Assembly: GCF_002005425.1 (NCBI RefSeq)
Contig: NZ_CP019704.1
Location: forward strand, 2,066,001-2,130,000
Source of the DNA: Polaribacter sp. BM10
Lineage (GTDB): Bacteria; Bacteroidota; Bacteroidia; Flavobacteriales; Flavobacteriaceae
Length of the DNA stretch: 64,000 bases
Direction of reading: 5' to 3'
The position numbers were made by a program, and so were the translations under genes. Below the pieces are notes generated by a model, which was given only the letters and a program-made list of their open reading frames with translations, was not told the origin of the DNA and searched no databases. Shown one piece after another: positions 1 to 9,123 of this stretch (its first letter is position 1; every line of letters begins with the position of its first letter).

Positions 1-1
1 A

Positions 2-1981
2 ACTCGTTTTGAACAAAGTGAACGAATAGGACTTTTAGCCGGTGGAAACAATATAAACTCGCCAGGTTTTAGTTTTGGTAATCAAAGACTTCGTTTTGGT
101 GGTAATAATAGAAGTTTTGGTGGCGGACAAGGTATTATTACATCAAATAATTATGGTGTAAATTACATTAACGTGTTCAAGAAAATTTTTGAATTTTCTG
201 GAGATTATTTTTACAAAAACAGTGAGTCTAAAAACACTTCTTCTAATAATAGAGAAACGTTTTTATCTAACGGTGAAAGTTTTTTTAGAAACTCTAATAG
301 CAATTCTGTAAACGAAAGCGATAGCCACGATGCAAGTATTGATTTTGAAATTGAAATTGATAGTACTTTTAGAATAGATATTGAATCTGATTTTAACAAG
401 AACTTAAATAGAAACACTTTTAACAGTATTTCAGAAAGTTTAAATAACGATAGAACACTTACCAACGATTCTGAAACAAATTCTGTTGCAGATTCTGATA
501 GAAATCAATTTGATAATGAAATTAACTTTTCTAAAAGGTTTGGTAGTAAAGGTGCCTTTATAAGAGCAGAAGTAACAGCAAATTTTAGCGATAATAAAAC
601 AGATGATTTTGTAAAGTCTGAAACAAACATTTATGGCTCTAATCCTGATCAAATTATCAGAAATCAATATTCTGACGGAAAAACAGAGGTTAAAGAAATT
701 GGTAGTGAATTTACATACCGTTTACCAATTATGGCCAATAAATTATTTTTAGATGTAGCTTATGCATATGGCAACACAAAAACGAAAACAAAACGTAGTA
801 CTTTCGATTTTGATCAAGCCACTAACGATTTCACAAGTTTTAGTACTTTATTAAGTACAGATTTCGAGTATTTAGATAAAACTAAAAGACCAAGTTTAGA
901 ATTAGAGTTTAAAAATGATAAATGGTCTGCATCAGCAGAAATAGCTCAAGTAAATAGAACTTTAGAAAACGTAGATTTTTTAAGACCAGAAACAAATTTA
1001 GTTAGAGATTTTAATAATTTAGAGTATGGTTTTGGTGTTCGTTTTAGAGAAAGTAGAAGTAGCAGGTATCGTTTAAGATATCGTTTTAGAAATAATACAC
1101 CTAGTTTATCGCAATTACAACCTTTTAGAGATGAATCTAATCCTTTAAATATTGTAACTGGTAATCCATCTTTAACGCCTTCTAAAACACATTCTTTAAA
1201 CTTTGGTGCTTCTAATTTTAATTGGCAAAAAAGAACTGGTTTTTGGTCTTTTGCAAACTTAACTTTTACAAATGATAGAGTTGTTGCAAAAACAATCATA
1301 GACCCTAACTCTTTAATTAGAGAAACAACTTATGCAAATGTAGATGGCTTTTATAGCTTTAGAGCAGGAGGAAGTTATAGCTCTACAAAAAAGTGGGAAG
1401 ATTTTGGAAGTTTAAGAACAGAATTTAGAGTTTTTGGTAACTATAATAAAAACATCAACTTTAATAACGGAATTCAATACTCAAGTAAAACGGCAACTAT
1501 TTCACCTAGAATTGGTTTTGATTTTAATTGGGATAAGGTACTTCAAATTAGGCCAGAATATTCAATTTCATTCAACAACAACAAATATGATATCGAAAGT
1601 TTTGAAGATAGAAATTTTGTTAGTCATGATGTTACTATACAAACTGCGACATTTTTACCAAAAAAATTAGAATGGAGAAATGACATCAACTATAATTACA
1701 ATCCTAATATTGCCGATGGTTTTCAAAAAAGCGCTTGGTTCTGGAACACAACTTTACGTTATTCTATCTTAAAAGACCAAGGTGCTATTAGTTTAAAAGT
1801 TTATGATATTTTAGATCAAAACACCAATGCAAGAAGAGTTGCAACAGAAGATTACATTCAAGATTCTTCGAGTACGGTTTTAAATCAATACGCAATGTTA
1901 TCTTTTACCTGGAAATTTAATAGTTTAGGTAGCGCTGGTAAGAAATTCGAAGGAGGAAATAGAAGAAGATATCGAGGATAA
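2..1981 (+). CDS. Outer-membrane beta-barrel / TonB-dependent receptor-like protein, 5' end outside the window
   Basis: The reading frame is open from base 2, so the start lies upstream; a GTG at 173 is internal and not a credible start. The visible 659 residues alternate polar and aromatic residues as in long antiparallel strands, with motifs typical of the Bacteroidetes 'outer membrane beta-barrel family' (OMP_b-brl_3), such as RLRYRFRNNTPSLSQLQP and a late VYDILDQN segment. The last strand, YAMLSFTWKFNSLG, is followed by a short basic Gly/Arg tail (GGNRRRYRG) often seen at the end of this family. The missing N-terminus should hold a signal peptide, a carboxypeptidase-regulatory-like domain and perhaps a plug. 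Substrate unknown. It converges on the next gene, with a shared terminator between them. Confidence 0.8.
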   Translation, partial: TRFEQSERIGLLAGGNNINSPGFSFGNQRLRFGGNNRSFGGGQGIITSNNYGVNYINVFKKIFEFSGDYFYKNSESKNTSSNNRETFLSNGESFFRNSNSNSVNESDSHDASIDFEIEIDSTFRIDIESDFNKNLNRNTFNSISESLNNDRTLTNDSETNSVADSDRNQFDNEINFSKRFGSKGAFIRAEVTANFSDNKTDDFVKSETNIYGSNPDQIIRNQYSDGKTEVKEIGSEFTYRLPIMANKLFLDVAYAYGNTKTKTKRSTFDFDQATNDFTSFSTLLSTDFEYLDKTKRPSLELEFKNDKWSASAEIAQVNRTLENVDFLRPETNLVRDFNNLEYGFGVRFRESRSSRYRLRYRFRNNTPSLSQLQPFRDESNPLNIVTGNPSLTPSKTHSLNFGASNFNWQKRTGFWSFANLTFTNDRVVAKTIIDPNSLIRETTYANVDGFYSFRAGGSYSSTKKWEDFGSLRTEFRVFGNYNKNINFNNGIQYSSKTATISPRIGFDFNWDKVLQIRPEYSISFNNNKYDIESFEDRNFVSHDVTIQTATFLPKKLEWRNDINYNYNPNIADGFQKSAWFWNTTLRYSILKDQGAISLKVYDILDQNTNARRVATEDYIQDSSSTVLNQYAMLSFTWKFNSLGSAGKKFEGGNRRRYRG

Positions 1982-2001
1982 CATCGATATAATACTTAAA
2001 T

Positions 2002-2035
2002 AAAAAGCCCGATAAATTAATTTATCGGGCTTTTT
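2002..2035. terminator. Bidirectional rho-independent terminator
   Basis: A perfect 15-bp inverted repeat (AAAAAGCCCGATAAA and its complement) around a TTAA loop, with A-tract and T-tract at either side. It serves the barrel-protein gene on the plus strand and the efflux operon on the minus strand. Confidence 0.9.
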
Positions 2036-2036
2036 A

Positions 2037-2222
2037 TTATTTTTTAATTCCTAATTTCATCAAAATAGTTTCTAATAAACACCATTTTGTAAATGCTGAT
2101 TGTATCATATTTACACCAATAAACACACCAAACCACAACCATTTAATACTTACATAATAAGTTAATAAAACCATTAAAAGCACCATACAACCAACTATAA
2201 CTCTAAAATATTTATTCAACAT
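2037..2222 (-). CDS. DUF2892 (YgaP-type) small inner-membrane protein
   Basis: A 61-residue protein with two hydrophobic segments (about residues 7-25 and 27-45) and a C-terminal CLLETILMKLGIKK resembling the cysteine/KLLGI ending of DUF2892 proteins. In that family the domain forms a small membrane hairpin, in E. coli YgaP fused to a rhodanese. Here it stands alone, 13 bp after the RND permease and just before the terminator, so it is the last gene of the efflux operon. Its role is not known; association with sulfur or redox chemistry is family-level inference only. Confidence 0.75.
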   Translation of the reverse strand: MLNKYFRVIVGCMVLLMVLLTYYVSIKWLWFGVFIGVNMIQSAFTKWCLLETILMKLGIKK

Positions 2223-2235
2223 AATTTACTTGTTT

Positions 2236-5200
2236 TTATTTATAATTCTTTTTTTCTATCATATAATAAACTAATGGCACAACCAATAATGTTAACACAG
2301 TAGAAACAATTGTACCTCCCATTAACGAAATTGCCAATCCTTGAAAAATTGGATCAAAAAGAATAACAAATGCTCCAATTACCACTGTACCTGCAGTTAA
2401 TAAAATTGGTGTTGTTCTTACTGCTCCTGCTTCTATAGCTGCTTGTTTAATAGGAATTCCTTCTGCTATTCTTAGGTTGATAAAATCAATCAACAAAACA
2501 GAGTTTCTTACCATAATTCCGGCCAAAGCAATCATTCCAATAAATGAAGTTGCAGTAAAGAAAGCGCCCATAATCCAGTGTCCTAAAATAATTCCTATTA
2601 ATGATAATGGAATGGCAACCATCATTACAACTGGTGCTTTAAAGTTTTGAAACCAACCCACAATTAAAATATAAATCAAAATAATTGCGCCTAAAAAAGC
2701 AATTCCTAAATCTCTAAAAACCTCTAAGGTAATTTGCCATTCTCCATCCCATTTTACAGTATAATCGTCTTCGTAATCTGGCTGACCTAAATACATTTCG
2801 TTTAATTTGTATCCTTCAGGAAGTTCAATTGTATTCAATTTCTTTTCCATTCCCAGAATTGCATAAGCAGGACTTTCTAATTCCCCAGCCATATCTGCCA
2901 TAACATACACAACACGTTTTTGGTTTTTTCTGTAAATACTTTTTGCTGCAACCGTTTCTTTAATTTCAACCAAATCTGCAATAGGAACCATAGTTCCCAT
3001 TTTAGATTTTACTTTTAATTGAGAAATATCTGAAATAGTAGATTTTTCTTTTTCATCTAAACTCAACACCAAACCAACCTGATTTACAGCATCTTCATCA
3101 TATAAAGTTGTTATTGCTCTATTAGATAAAGCCATATTCATGGTATATGCAATTTGCTGTGGCGCAACACCATATAACATTGCTTTTTCTTTATTGATTT
3201 CAAATTGATATTCTTTTTGATCAGCTTCTACCATCCAATCAATATCTACAACATCATCGGTATTTTTTAAGATATTCTGAACATCGTTTGCTATTCTAAT
3301 TTGCTCTTTATAATCTGGTCCGTAAACCTCAGCAACAATTGTCGATAAAACTGGAGGTCCTGGTGGAACTTCTACCAACTTAACATTTGCATTGTATTTT
3401 GATGCAATTTTCTGAATTTCTGGTCTAAGTAACTTAGCAATTCCGTGACTTTGAATTGTTCTATCTCCTTTATCAACCAAATTCACCTGAATATCTGCCA
3501 TATTACTTCCTCCACGTAAATCATAATGACGTACTAAACCGTTAAAAGTTATTGGTGCAGAAGTACCAATGTAATTTTGATAATTCACCACTTCTGGTCT
3601 TGTAGATAAATACTGAGCAATTTCTTGTGTAACAACGCCTGTTCTTTCTAAAGTTGTTCCCTCTGGCATATCTATTACCACCTGAAACTCGTTTTTATTA
3701 TCAAAAGGCAACATTTTTACTGCAACAGAATTGGTTACAAATAATCCCATAGTTGCAATTAAAACAAAAAATGTTCCTCCTAAAAACAACCATCTTTTGG
3801 TTGCATTTTCTAATAAAGGTCTCTCAAATTTATTGTATACTCTATAGATAAACGTTTCTTCTAACGGTTTTTCAACTTTTTCTTCTCCTCCTTTTTTATC
3901 TTTTTCTCTTAAGAAAATATATCCTAAATAAGGTGTAATTGTTAATGCCACAAATAAAGATAAAATCATTGCAATTGATGCCCCTATTGGCATTGGCGCC
4001 ATATAAGGCCCCATTAAACCAGACACAAAAGCCATTGGTAAAACAGAAGCAATTACAGTAAATGTTGCTAAAATTGTTGGGTTACCAACTTCATTAATTG
4101 CATATAAAGCCGCTTGTTTAAAAGGCAAGCGTTTCATTTTAAAATGCCTATGCATATTTTCTGCAATAATAATAGAATCATCAACCACAATACCTGTAAC
4201 AAAAACCAAAGCAAAAAGCGTAATTCTGTTTAAAGTATAATCTAACATATAATAGCTTAACAAGGTTAAAGCAAACGTAATTGGCACAGATAAAAACACG
4301 ACCAATCCACCACGCCAACCCATAGCTAACATAACAACCAATGTTACAGCAATGATAGAGCCAATAAGGTGTAATAACAATTCTGATACTTTATGAGAAG
4401 CTGTTTCTCCATAATTTCTAGTAACTTCAACGTGAACATCATCTGGTAATAATGTAGTTCTTAAATGAGCTACTTTATCTAAAACTACTTCTGCAATTTT
4501 CATGGCATCTGCTCCTTTTCTTTTAGCAACAGAAATCGTAACTGCAGGATATTCAGATTTATAAGTTTGAACTTTATCACTTGCTTGTCCAAAACCTAAA
4601 GACACATAGTTTTGTGGAATTTCTGGTCCATCAACAATAGTTGCAATTTGTTTTAAATAAATTGGCAAATTCTGCTGCACACCAACAACTAAGTTTTCTA
4701 CATCTGTAACAGAAGCTAAAAATTTACCTGTATTTACTAAAAATTCTGTATCGTTTTTATCAAAACTACCAGAACTTAATTGTGTATTATTGGCTTTTAT
4801 CATTTCAGAAACAGATAAGAAATCTAATCCGCTAGCAGCCAATTTATCTTTATCTAAAACAACTCTTAACTGACGATTTCTTCCTCCAATTTTGTGGGTA
4901 ATCGAAACGTCATTTACCTTTTTAATTTCGCTTTCTAATTCTTGTGCCATTTGTCCAAGCTGAAAATCGTTATAATTTTCGCTCCACAAGGTTAATCCCA
5001 GCATTGGTACATCATCAATAGCACGTGTTTTTACTAACGGAAACGTAACACCTTGTGGCATTTGATCCATATGTTTGTTAATTTCGTTGTACAATTTCAC
5101 AAACGAACGCTCAATATCTTCGCCCACGTAAAACTGCACAATTACCATTGCTTTTTCGTTCATAGCAGTGGCATACACATACTCTACACCCTTAATATTA

Positions 5201-5430
5201 GAAATTAATTTCTCTAAAGGTTTTACAACTCTATTTTCTACTTCTGTAGGACTTGCGCCTGGGTAACCCACAAAAATATCTGCCATTGGCACATCAATTT
5301 GCGGCTCTTCTTCTCTAGGAATTAAAAACGAAGCATACACACCAACAACCATAAAAACGATCATTAGAAGCACTGTAAGTTTAGATCCTATAAAGACTTT
5401 TGCAATTTTACCAGCTAAACCTTCTTTCAT
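2236..5430 (-). CDS. RND-superfamily efflux transporter permease (AcrB/HAE1-like)
   Basis: The inner-membrane pump of a tripartite efflux system, 1064 residues, full length for the family. Visible marks are the N-terminal membrane helix (about 15-35), the first porter motif (VGYPGASPTEVENRVVKPLE, about 54-73), and the proton-relay Asp pair D417/D418 in VTGIVVDDSIIIAEN of TM4. Mid-protein helices, a second porter half and C-terminal helices containing GIMVRNSVLLIDF follow. It lies between its periplasmic adaptor (upstream, 108 bp away) and a DUF2892 protein. The 108-bp gap holds an unusual hairpin element. Substrate cannot be told from sequence; the upstream regulatory site suggests induction with respiratory genes. 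Confidence 0.95.
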   Translation of the reverse strand: MKEGLAGKIAKVFIGSKLTVLLMIVFMVVGVYASFLIPREEEPQIDVPMADIFVGYPGASPTEVENRVVKPLEKLISNIKGVEYVYATAMNEKAMVIVQFYVGEDIERSFVKLYNEINKHMDQMPQGVTFPLVKTRAIDDVPMLGLTLWSENYNDFQLGQMAQELESEIKKVNDVSITHKIGGRNRQLRVVLDKDKLAASGLDFLSVSEMIKANNTQLSSGSFDKNDTEFLVNTGKFLASVTDVENLVVGVQQNLPIYLKQIATIVDGPEIPQNYVSLGFGQASDKVQTYKSEYPAVTISVAKRKGADAMKIAEVVLDKVAHLRTTLLPDDVHVEVTRNYGETASHKVSELLLHLIGSIIAVTLVVMLAMGWRGGLVVFLSVPITFALTLLSYYMLDYTLNRITLFALVFVTGIVVDDSIIIAENMHRHFKMKRLPFKQAALYAINEVGNPTILATFTVIASVLPMAFVSGLMGPYMAPMPIGASIAMILSLFVALTITPYLGYIFLREKDKKGGEEKVEKPLEETFIYRVYNKFERPLLENATKRWLFLGGTFFVLIATMGLFVTNSVAVKMLPFDNKNEFQVVIDMPEGTTLERTGVVTQEIAQYLSTRPEVVNYQNYIGTSAPITFNGLVRHYDLRGGSNMADIQVNLVDKGDRTIQSHGIAKLLRPEIQKIASKYNANVKLVEVPPGPPVLSTIVAEVYGPDYKEQIRIANDVQNILKNTDDVVDIDWMVEADQKEYQFEINKEKAMLYGVAPQQIAYTMNMALSNRAITTLYDEDAVNQVGLVLSLDEKEKSTISDISQLKVKSKMGTMVPIADLVEIKETVAAKSIYRKNQKRVVYVMADMAGELESPAYAILGMEKKLNTIELPEGYKLNEMYLGQPDYEDDYTVKWDGEWQITLEVFRDLGIAFLGAIILIYILIVGWFQNFKAPVVMMVAIPLSLIGIILGHWIMGAFFTATSFIGMIALAGIMVRNSVLLIDFINLRIAEGIPIKQAAIEAGAVRTTPILLTAGTVVIGAFVILFDPIFQGLAISLMGGTIVSTVLTLLVVPLVYYMIEKKNYK

Positions 5431-5447
5431 ATTATTTATTTTTTGGG

Positions 5448-5533
5448 CGTTTTAACAGGCTATCCATTTCAATCTTTTTTTGCCATAAATGGAAGCAAAA
5501 AAAGGATTTCCATTGCTATCCTTAACGCGGAAT
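5448..5533 (-). repeat. Intergenic hairpin element between adaptor and permease cistrons (copy 1)
   Basis: Contains a 10-bp stem (5474-5483 with 5495-5504; CTTTTTTTGC/GCAAAAAAAG) that extends with one bulge to AATC/GGATT, and a loop with its own CCAT/ATGG pairing. The hairpin is flanked by direct repeats GCTATCC (5459-5465 and 5515-5521). The overall architecture resembles the element at 41683-41767. It fills almost the whole gap between two operon genes and lacks a terminal T-run of the usual kind on the mRNA strand. Confidence 0.65.
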
Positions 5534-5538
5534 GTTAG

Positions 5539-6618
5539 TTATTGAATTGTAATTTTTGCTCCGTTAAATAATTTTCCTTGCGCAGAAACTATGTAAGATT
5601 CATCTGCATTTAAACCAGATAAAACTTCAACTTCATTTCCGTAAGTTCTACCTAAACGTAACCAACGTAAAATTGCCGTGTTACTTTCACTTACTGTATA
5701 AACTCCAGATAATTGTCCATTTTTAACTATTGCATCCGTAGGAATTAAAACCAACTTAGATTTTACTTCTCTTTCTACAGGAAACTGAACTGTAGAAAAC
5801 ATACCTGATAAAATATTTACATCTGTTTTATCTAAATTTATTTTTACTAAATATTGTCCTCCAGTATTTTTAGCAGAAGTACTTACTTCACTAACTTTTC
5901 CTTTCAAGATTTTATCCAAAGATTTTACCAAAACATTTACAGATGTTCCTTTCTTAATCTTAGAAATTTCAGTTTCTGGCACCATTGCAATTACTTCAAA
6001 TACTTTAGGAGTTTCTAAACTAATTAATGGCATTCCTGGATTTGCCATATCTCCGTTTTCTACATTTTTACTTGTAATTACACCACTAAAAGGAGCTGTA
6101 ATATTAGAATACGTAAACTGTGCATTAATTTCGTTTTTCATCTGATTTGCAGATTCTAATCCGGCTTTTGCCATTTCGTAATTTGTAGTCATATCATCCA
6201 TTTCTTTTTGAGTAGCACTGTTACTTGCAAATAAGTTTTTAAAACGATTGTAATTCTTTTCTGCATTTTTAAAAGCCGCTTTTGCTTGAATTATTCCTGC
6301 ATTTACTTGTCCTTTTTTAGCTTCTAAATCTGTATTATTAATAGAAACTAATAACTGACCCTTTCTTACTTTATCTCCAACATTTACATGCACTTTTTTT
6401 ACGTAACCCATCATTCTAGTACTTAAATCTATACTATTTGCTGCTTGTATTTTACCACTTACAGACAAAAATTGGCTATTACTATTTATAGCAACTTTAT
6501 TTACCGAAATTTTAATGGCAGGAGCAGTATCTATTACTGCTTTTTTTTCTTCGCTACCACAACTAGTAATAAATATTGATGTAAATAAAAACGCGATTAT
6601 GTAGATATATTTTTTCAT
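5539..6618 (-). CDS. RND efflux periplasmic adaptor (membrane fusion protein), lipoprotein
   Basis: The 359-residue adaptor that bridges the RND permease and the TolC channel. It starts with a lipoprotein signal ending at Cys20 (FLFTSIFITSCGSEEKK). The family layout follows: a first lipoyl half (about 50-95, with GYVKKVHVNVGDKVRKGQLL), a helical hairpin (about 95-165), a second lipoyl half (FTYSNITAPFSGVITSKNV), then the beta-barrel domain (about 205-285) and membrane-proximal domain. It sits 8 bp after the TolC gene in an operon ordered outer channel, adaptor, permease. Lipid anchoring suits an adaptor without a membrane helix. Confidence 0.95.
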   Translation of the reverse strand: MKKYIYIIAFLFTSIFITSCGSEEKKAVIDTAPAIKISVNKVAINSNSQFLSVSGKIQAANSIDLSTRMMGYVKKVHVNVGDKVRKGQLLVSINNTDLEAKKGQVNAGIIQAKAAFKNAEKNYNRFKNLFASNSATQKEMDDMTTNYEMAKAGLESANQMKNEINAQFTYSNITAPFSGVITSKNVENGDMANPGMPLISLETPKVFEVIAMVPETEISKIKKGTSVNVLVKSLDKILKGKVSEVSTSAKNTGGQYLVKINLDKTDVNILSGMFSTVQFPVEREVKSKLVLIPTDAIVKNGQLSGVYTVSESNTAILRWLRLGRTYGNEVEVLSGLNADESYIVSAQGKLFNGAKITIQ

Positions 6619-6626
6619 TTTAATGA

Positions 6627-7937
6627 TTATTCTTTAGTTAAAAATTCTAAATAAGTTTGTGTAAAATTGTATTCGAAAATTGTTTGGTAATATTCTAATT
6701 GCTTTTTAGCAAATTGAGTTTCTGCCATTAATAAATCAGATGTTTTTTCTAATCCTTCTTTAAATCTATTTTTTCTAATTCTTAAAGATTCTTCAGATTG
6801 TTGCACTGCTAAACTTGTTAATTCTAATCTACTTTTAGCATCAACCAATTGGCGTTTTACTTTGTTTAATTCTAAATTACTTTTAGAAACATATTGATTA
6901 TATTCTAACTTAGATTTCTCGAATTCAGCTTTACTTTTTTGCGCTTTTCCAAAACGTTTAGAACCTTGAAACAAATCCCAACTTAATTGCGCTCCTATTA
7001 AATACCCGTTTGCATTTCCTTGAAATATTTTATTATCATACATTTCATAACTACCAAAAGCATTTAAACGAGGTAAAAAAGCCATTTTATCTGCTTTATT
7101 CATTGCTTCAAATCCTTTTAAAGCAAGTTCCATTGCTTTGATATCAGATCTGTTTTCTGATATTTTTTTATCATCAACATTAAAACTAACCACTGATAAG
7201 TTTTCTTTTGGTTTGTATACAACATAAGTTTTATCATTCATCAAAAAAGACAAATAATTAGAGGCGTTTTGTACATTACTTTTGGCGGTTTGCAATTGGT
7301 TTTTAACTTCTGTAACTCTTACCTCAACATTTAAAACATCTGCACGCTGTAAAAACCCTTGTTTAAAACTATTATCTGCCATTTGTTTATTTGCATTGGC
7401 TGCTTTTAATGCTTTTTCTATAACGTCTACTGCTTTGTAAGCTAATTGCAATTGCATATATGCCTTATCTACTTCAAACACCAAGTAATCTTGCATTCTT
7501 TCTGTTTTTAAAGACATTGCTTCCATTTTAGATTTGGCTGCTTTTCTTTGATAAAAACCGTCAAGATTTATTAATGGTTGCTGAATTTCAATCTTTGTAG
7601 CAAAATTTCTAGTAGTGGTTGGATCATTCAATAACGCTGGATTAAAATCGTTTTGCGTTAATATTTCTTGATTTAATTTAGACCCAAAAGCCATTAAAGG
7701 ATTCGTTGTAGAAATACCTGTATGACTTGCAGTAATGTTTGGTAAAAACACTGCATTTGTTTTTCTGTAATCTGCTTTTGCAGCATTAAAGTCTTCTTTA
7801 GAAATTTTTAAGGATAAATTGTTTTCAGATATTTTAGACAAAACCTCAGACTTACCAATCGAAATTATTTCTTGTGCAGGTAATTGTTTAGAAAACAACA
7901 ACACAATTACAAATACACTTTTTATTATTCTATTCAT
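6627..7937 (-). CDS. TolC-family outer-membrane efflux channel
   Basis: The first gene of the efflux operon, 436 residues, with a signal peptide (MNRIIKSVFVIVLLFSKQLPAQ). Two OEP repeats of long amphipathic helices are visible, for example KAYMQLQLAYKAVDVIEKAL in the first half and SNLELNKVKRQLVDAKSRLE in the second, each followed by short strands typical of the barrel. The length is normal. Transcription probably begins near 7950 from the promoter at 7957-8000. That promoter carries a 14-bp dyad matching those before cydA and the cytochrome c gene, so I infer control by a Crp/Fnr protein. Confidence 0.93.
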   Translation of the reverse strand: MNRIIKSVFVIVLLFSKQLPAQEIISIGKSEVLSKISENNLSLKISKEDFNAAKADYRKTNAVFLPNITASHTGISTTNPLMAFGSKLNQEILTQNDFNPALLNDPTTTRNFATKIEIQQPLINLDGFYQRKAAKSKMEAMSLKTERMQDYLVFEVDKAYMQLQLAYKAVDVIEKALKAANANKQMADNSFKQGFLQRADVLNVEVRVTEVKNQLQTAKSNVQNASNYLSFLMNDKTYVVYKPKENLSVVSFNVDDKKISENRSDIKAMELALKGFEAMNKADKMAFLPRLNAFGSYEMYDNKIFQGNANGYLIGAQLSWDLFQGSKRFGKAQKSKAEFEKSKLEYNQYVSKSNLELNKVKRQLVDAKSRLELTSLAVQQSEESLRIRKNRFKEGLEKTSDLLMAETQFAKKQLEYYQTIFEYNFTQTYLEFLTKE

Positions 7938-7956
7938 CTATTCTATTTTAACAGTA

Positions 7957-8000
7957 CAAAGCTAAATCGAATAAAATCTTTTTTTAGTAACATTAGTTAC
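7957..8000 (-). promoter_or_regulatory. Promoter of the RND operon: -7 element plus GTAAC-N4-GTTAC dyad
   Basis: On the minus strand TAGCTTTG (7957-7964) matches the Bacteroidetes -7 consensus TAnnTTTG exactly. A perfect dyad GTAACATTAGTTAC lies at 7987-8000, extending to 9-bp arms over 7983-8004. The dyad centre is 33.0 bp upstream of the -7 centre, the same as at cydA and the cytochrome gene. It takes the place of the -33 TTTG element, which fits an activator. Confidence 0.75.
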
Positions 8001-8005
8001 TAAAG

Positions 8006-8042
8006 AAAAAGCACTTAAATCATAGAGATTTAAGTGCTTTTT
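8006..8042 (-). terminator. Rho-independent terminator of cydAB
   Basis: A 15-bp stem (AAAAAGCACTTAAAT and complement) around a 7-nt loop, ending in a T-run on the minus strand, 33 bp beyond the cydB stop. Confidence 0.88.
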
Positions 8043-8075
8043 AATTAACTCTTAATTTACTAACTAAATCAGCTT

Positions 8076-9113
8076 CTAATAACTTGTATCATCTAACTTT
8101 ACCTTACCGTGAAAAGTTTTATATAAAAACAAAAAGTATCCTGCTAAAAGCGGTGCTCCAATTAAAACAATTGTTAACATAATGCCTAAAGATTTTTGAG
8201 ATGATGCTGCATTATAAATAGTAACACTAAATTTAGGGTCTATGGTAGAAGGCAATAAAACAGGGTACAATTGAAAAGCAACTAGCATTAATAAAAACGC
8301 CATTGTTAACGATGAGAAAACCAGAGCATTGCCATATTTTTTCTTAGAAACCAACCTTGGCACATTCGCTACTGCTAAGAAAGCAAGAATAGGTAAAATA
8401 AAAAACACAGGGTATTCTTTAAATTTATCGGTAACTCCTGGTAAAAAAACCAAAGTATAAAAAGACGTAACTGTAAAAGATAGAATAAAAAATACCATTC
8501 CCTTTTTAAGTAAAAATGTTAATCTTGCATACAAACGTCCTTCTGTTTTTAATAATAAAAAAATGGCACCTTGAGTCATAAAAATAGACAAGGTTGTGAA
8601 ACCAACCATAATTGCATACGGACTTAAAAAAGCAAAAAATATCCCGCCTTTGTAGCTATAATTTTCTCCTATTTCAAACCCTTGCAGTATATTGCCTAAA
8701 ACAACACCCAATAGAAAAGCTATTAAAGTATTGGAAACAAAATAAATAATGTCCCATGTTTTTCTCCACCAAATCATTTTTTCTGAACTTCTAAACTTAA
8801 TAGCCGAAGAACGTAATACCAATAAAACTAAAAATAGCATAAACGGAATATACATTGCAGATAACATAGTTGCATACATTACTGGAAAACCTGCAAACAA
8901 AGCACCACCACCAATAATTAACCAAACTTGGTTTGCATCCCAAAGAGGCCCAATTGCATTTATAGCAACACGCCTACTTAAATCTTTTCTTAAAAATAAA
9001 TGCCATGCTCCGGCACCGTAATCAAAACCTTCTAAAATAGCATATCCAGAAAATAATAATCCAACCACTAAATACCATAACGTTGGGTAATCTACCCCTA
9101 AAAAAGTTTCCAT
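8076..9113 (-). CDS. cydB: Cytochrome bd ubiquinol oxidase subunit II
   Basis: Subunit II of the bd-type terminal oxidase, which oxidises quinol and reduces O2 with high affinity at the inner membrane. The family signature WYLVVGLLFSGYAILEGFDYGAG lies at the N-terminus, followed by LWDANQVWLIIGGGALFAGFP and repeated membrane helices (about eight in all). I prefer the start METFLGVDYP at 9113. A longer start at 9131 would overlap the cydA stop by 8 bp and add six residues not expected in the family. It is translationally linked to cydA and ends before a strong terminator. No separate small CydX-type gene is recognisable downstream. Confidence 0.93.
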   Translation of the reverse strand: METFLGVDYPTLWYLVVGLLFSGYAILEGFDYGAGAWHLFLRKDLSRRVAINAIGPLWDANQVWLIIGGGALFAGFPVMYATMLSAMYIPFMLFLVLLVLRSSAIKFRSSEKMIWWRKTWDIIYFVSNTLIAFLLGVVLGNILQGFEIGENYSYKGGIFFAFLSPYAIMVGFTTLSIFMTQGAIFLLLKTEGRLYARLTFLLKKGMVFFILSFTVTSFYTLVFLPGVTDKFKEYPVFFILPILAFLAVANVPRLVSKKKYGNALVFSSLTMAFLLMLVAFQLYPVLLPSTIDPKFSVTIYNAASSQKSLGIMLTIVLIGAPLLAGYFLFLYKTFHGKVKLDDTSY

Positions 9114-9123
9114 AAGTATAACG

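Noticed and set aside
946..1299. 117-codon frame opposite the outer-membrane barrel gene.
   Set aside because: Shadow of a strongly coding frame with typical barrel composition on the other strand; no independent support.
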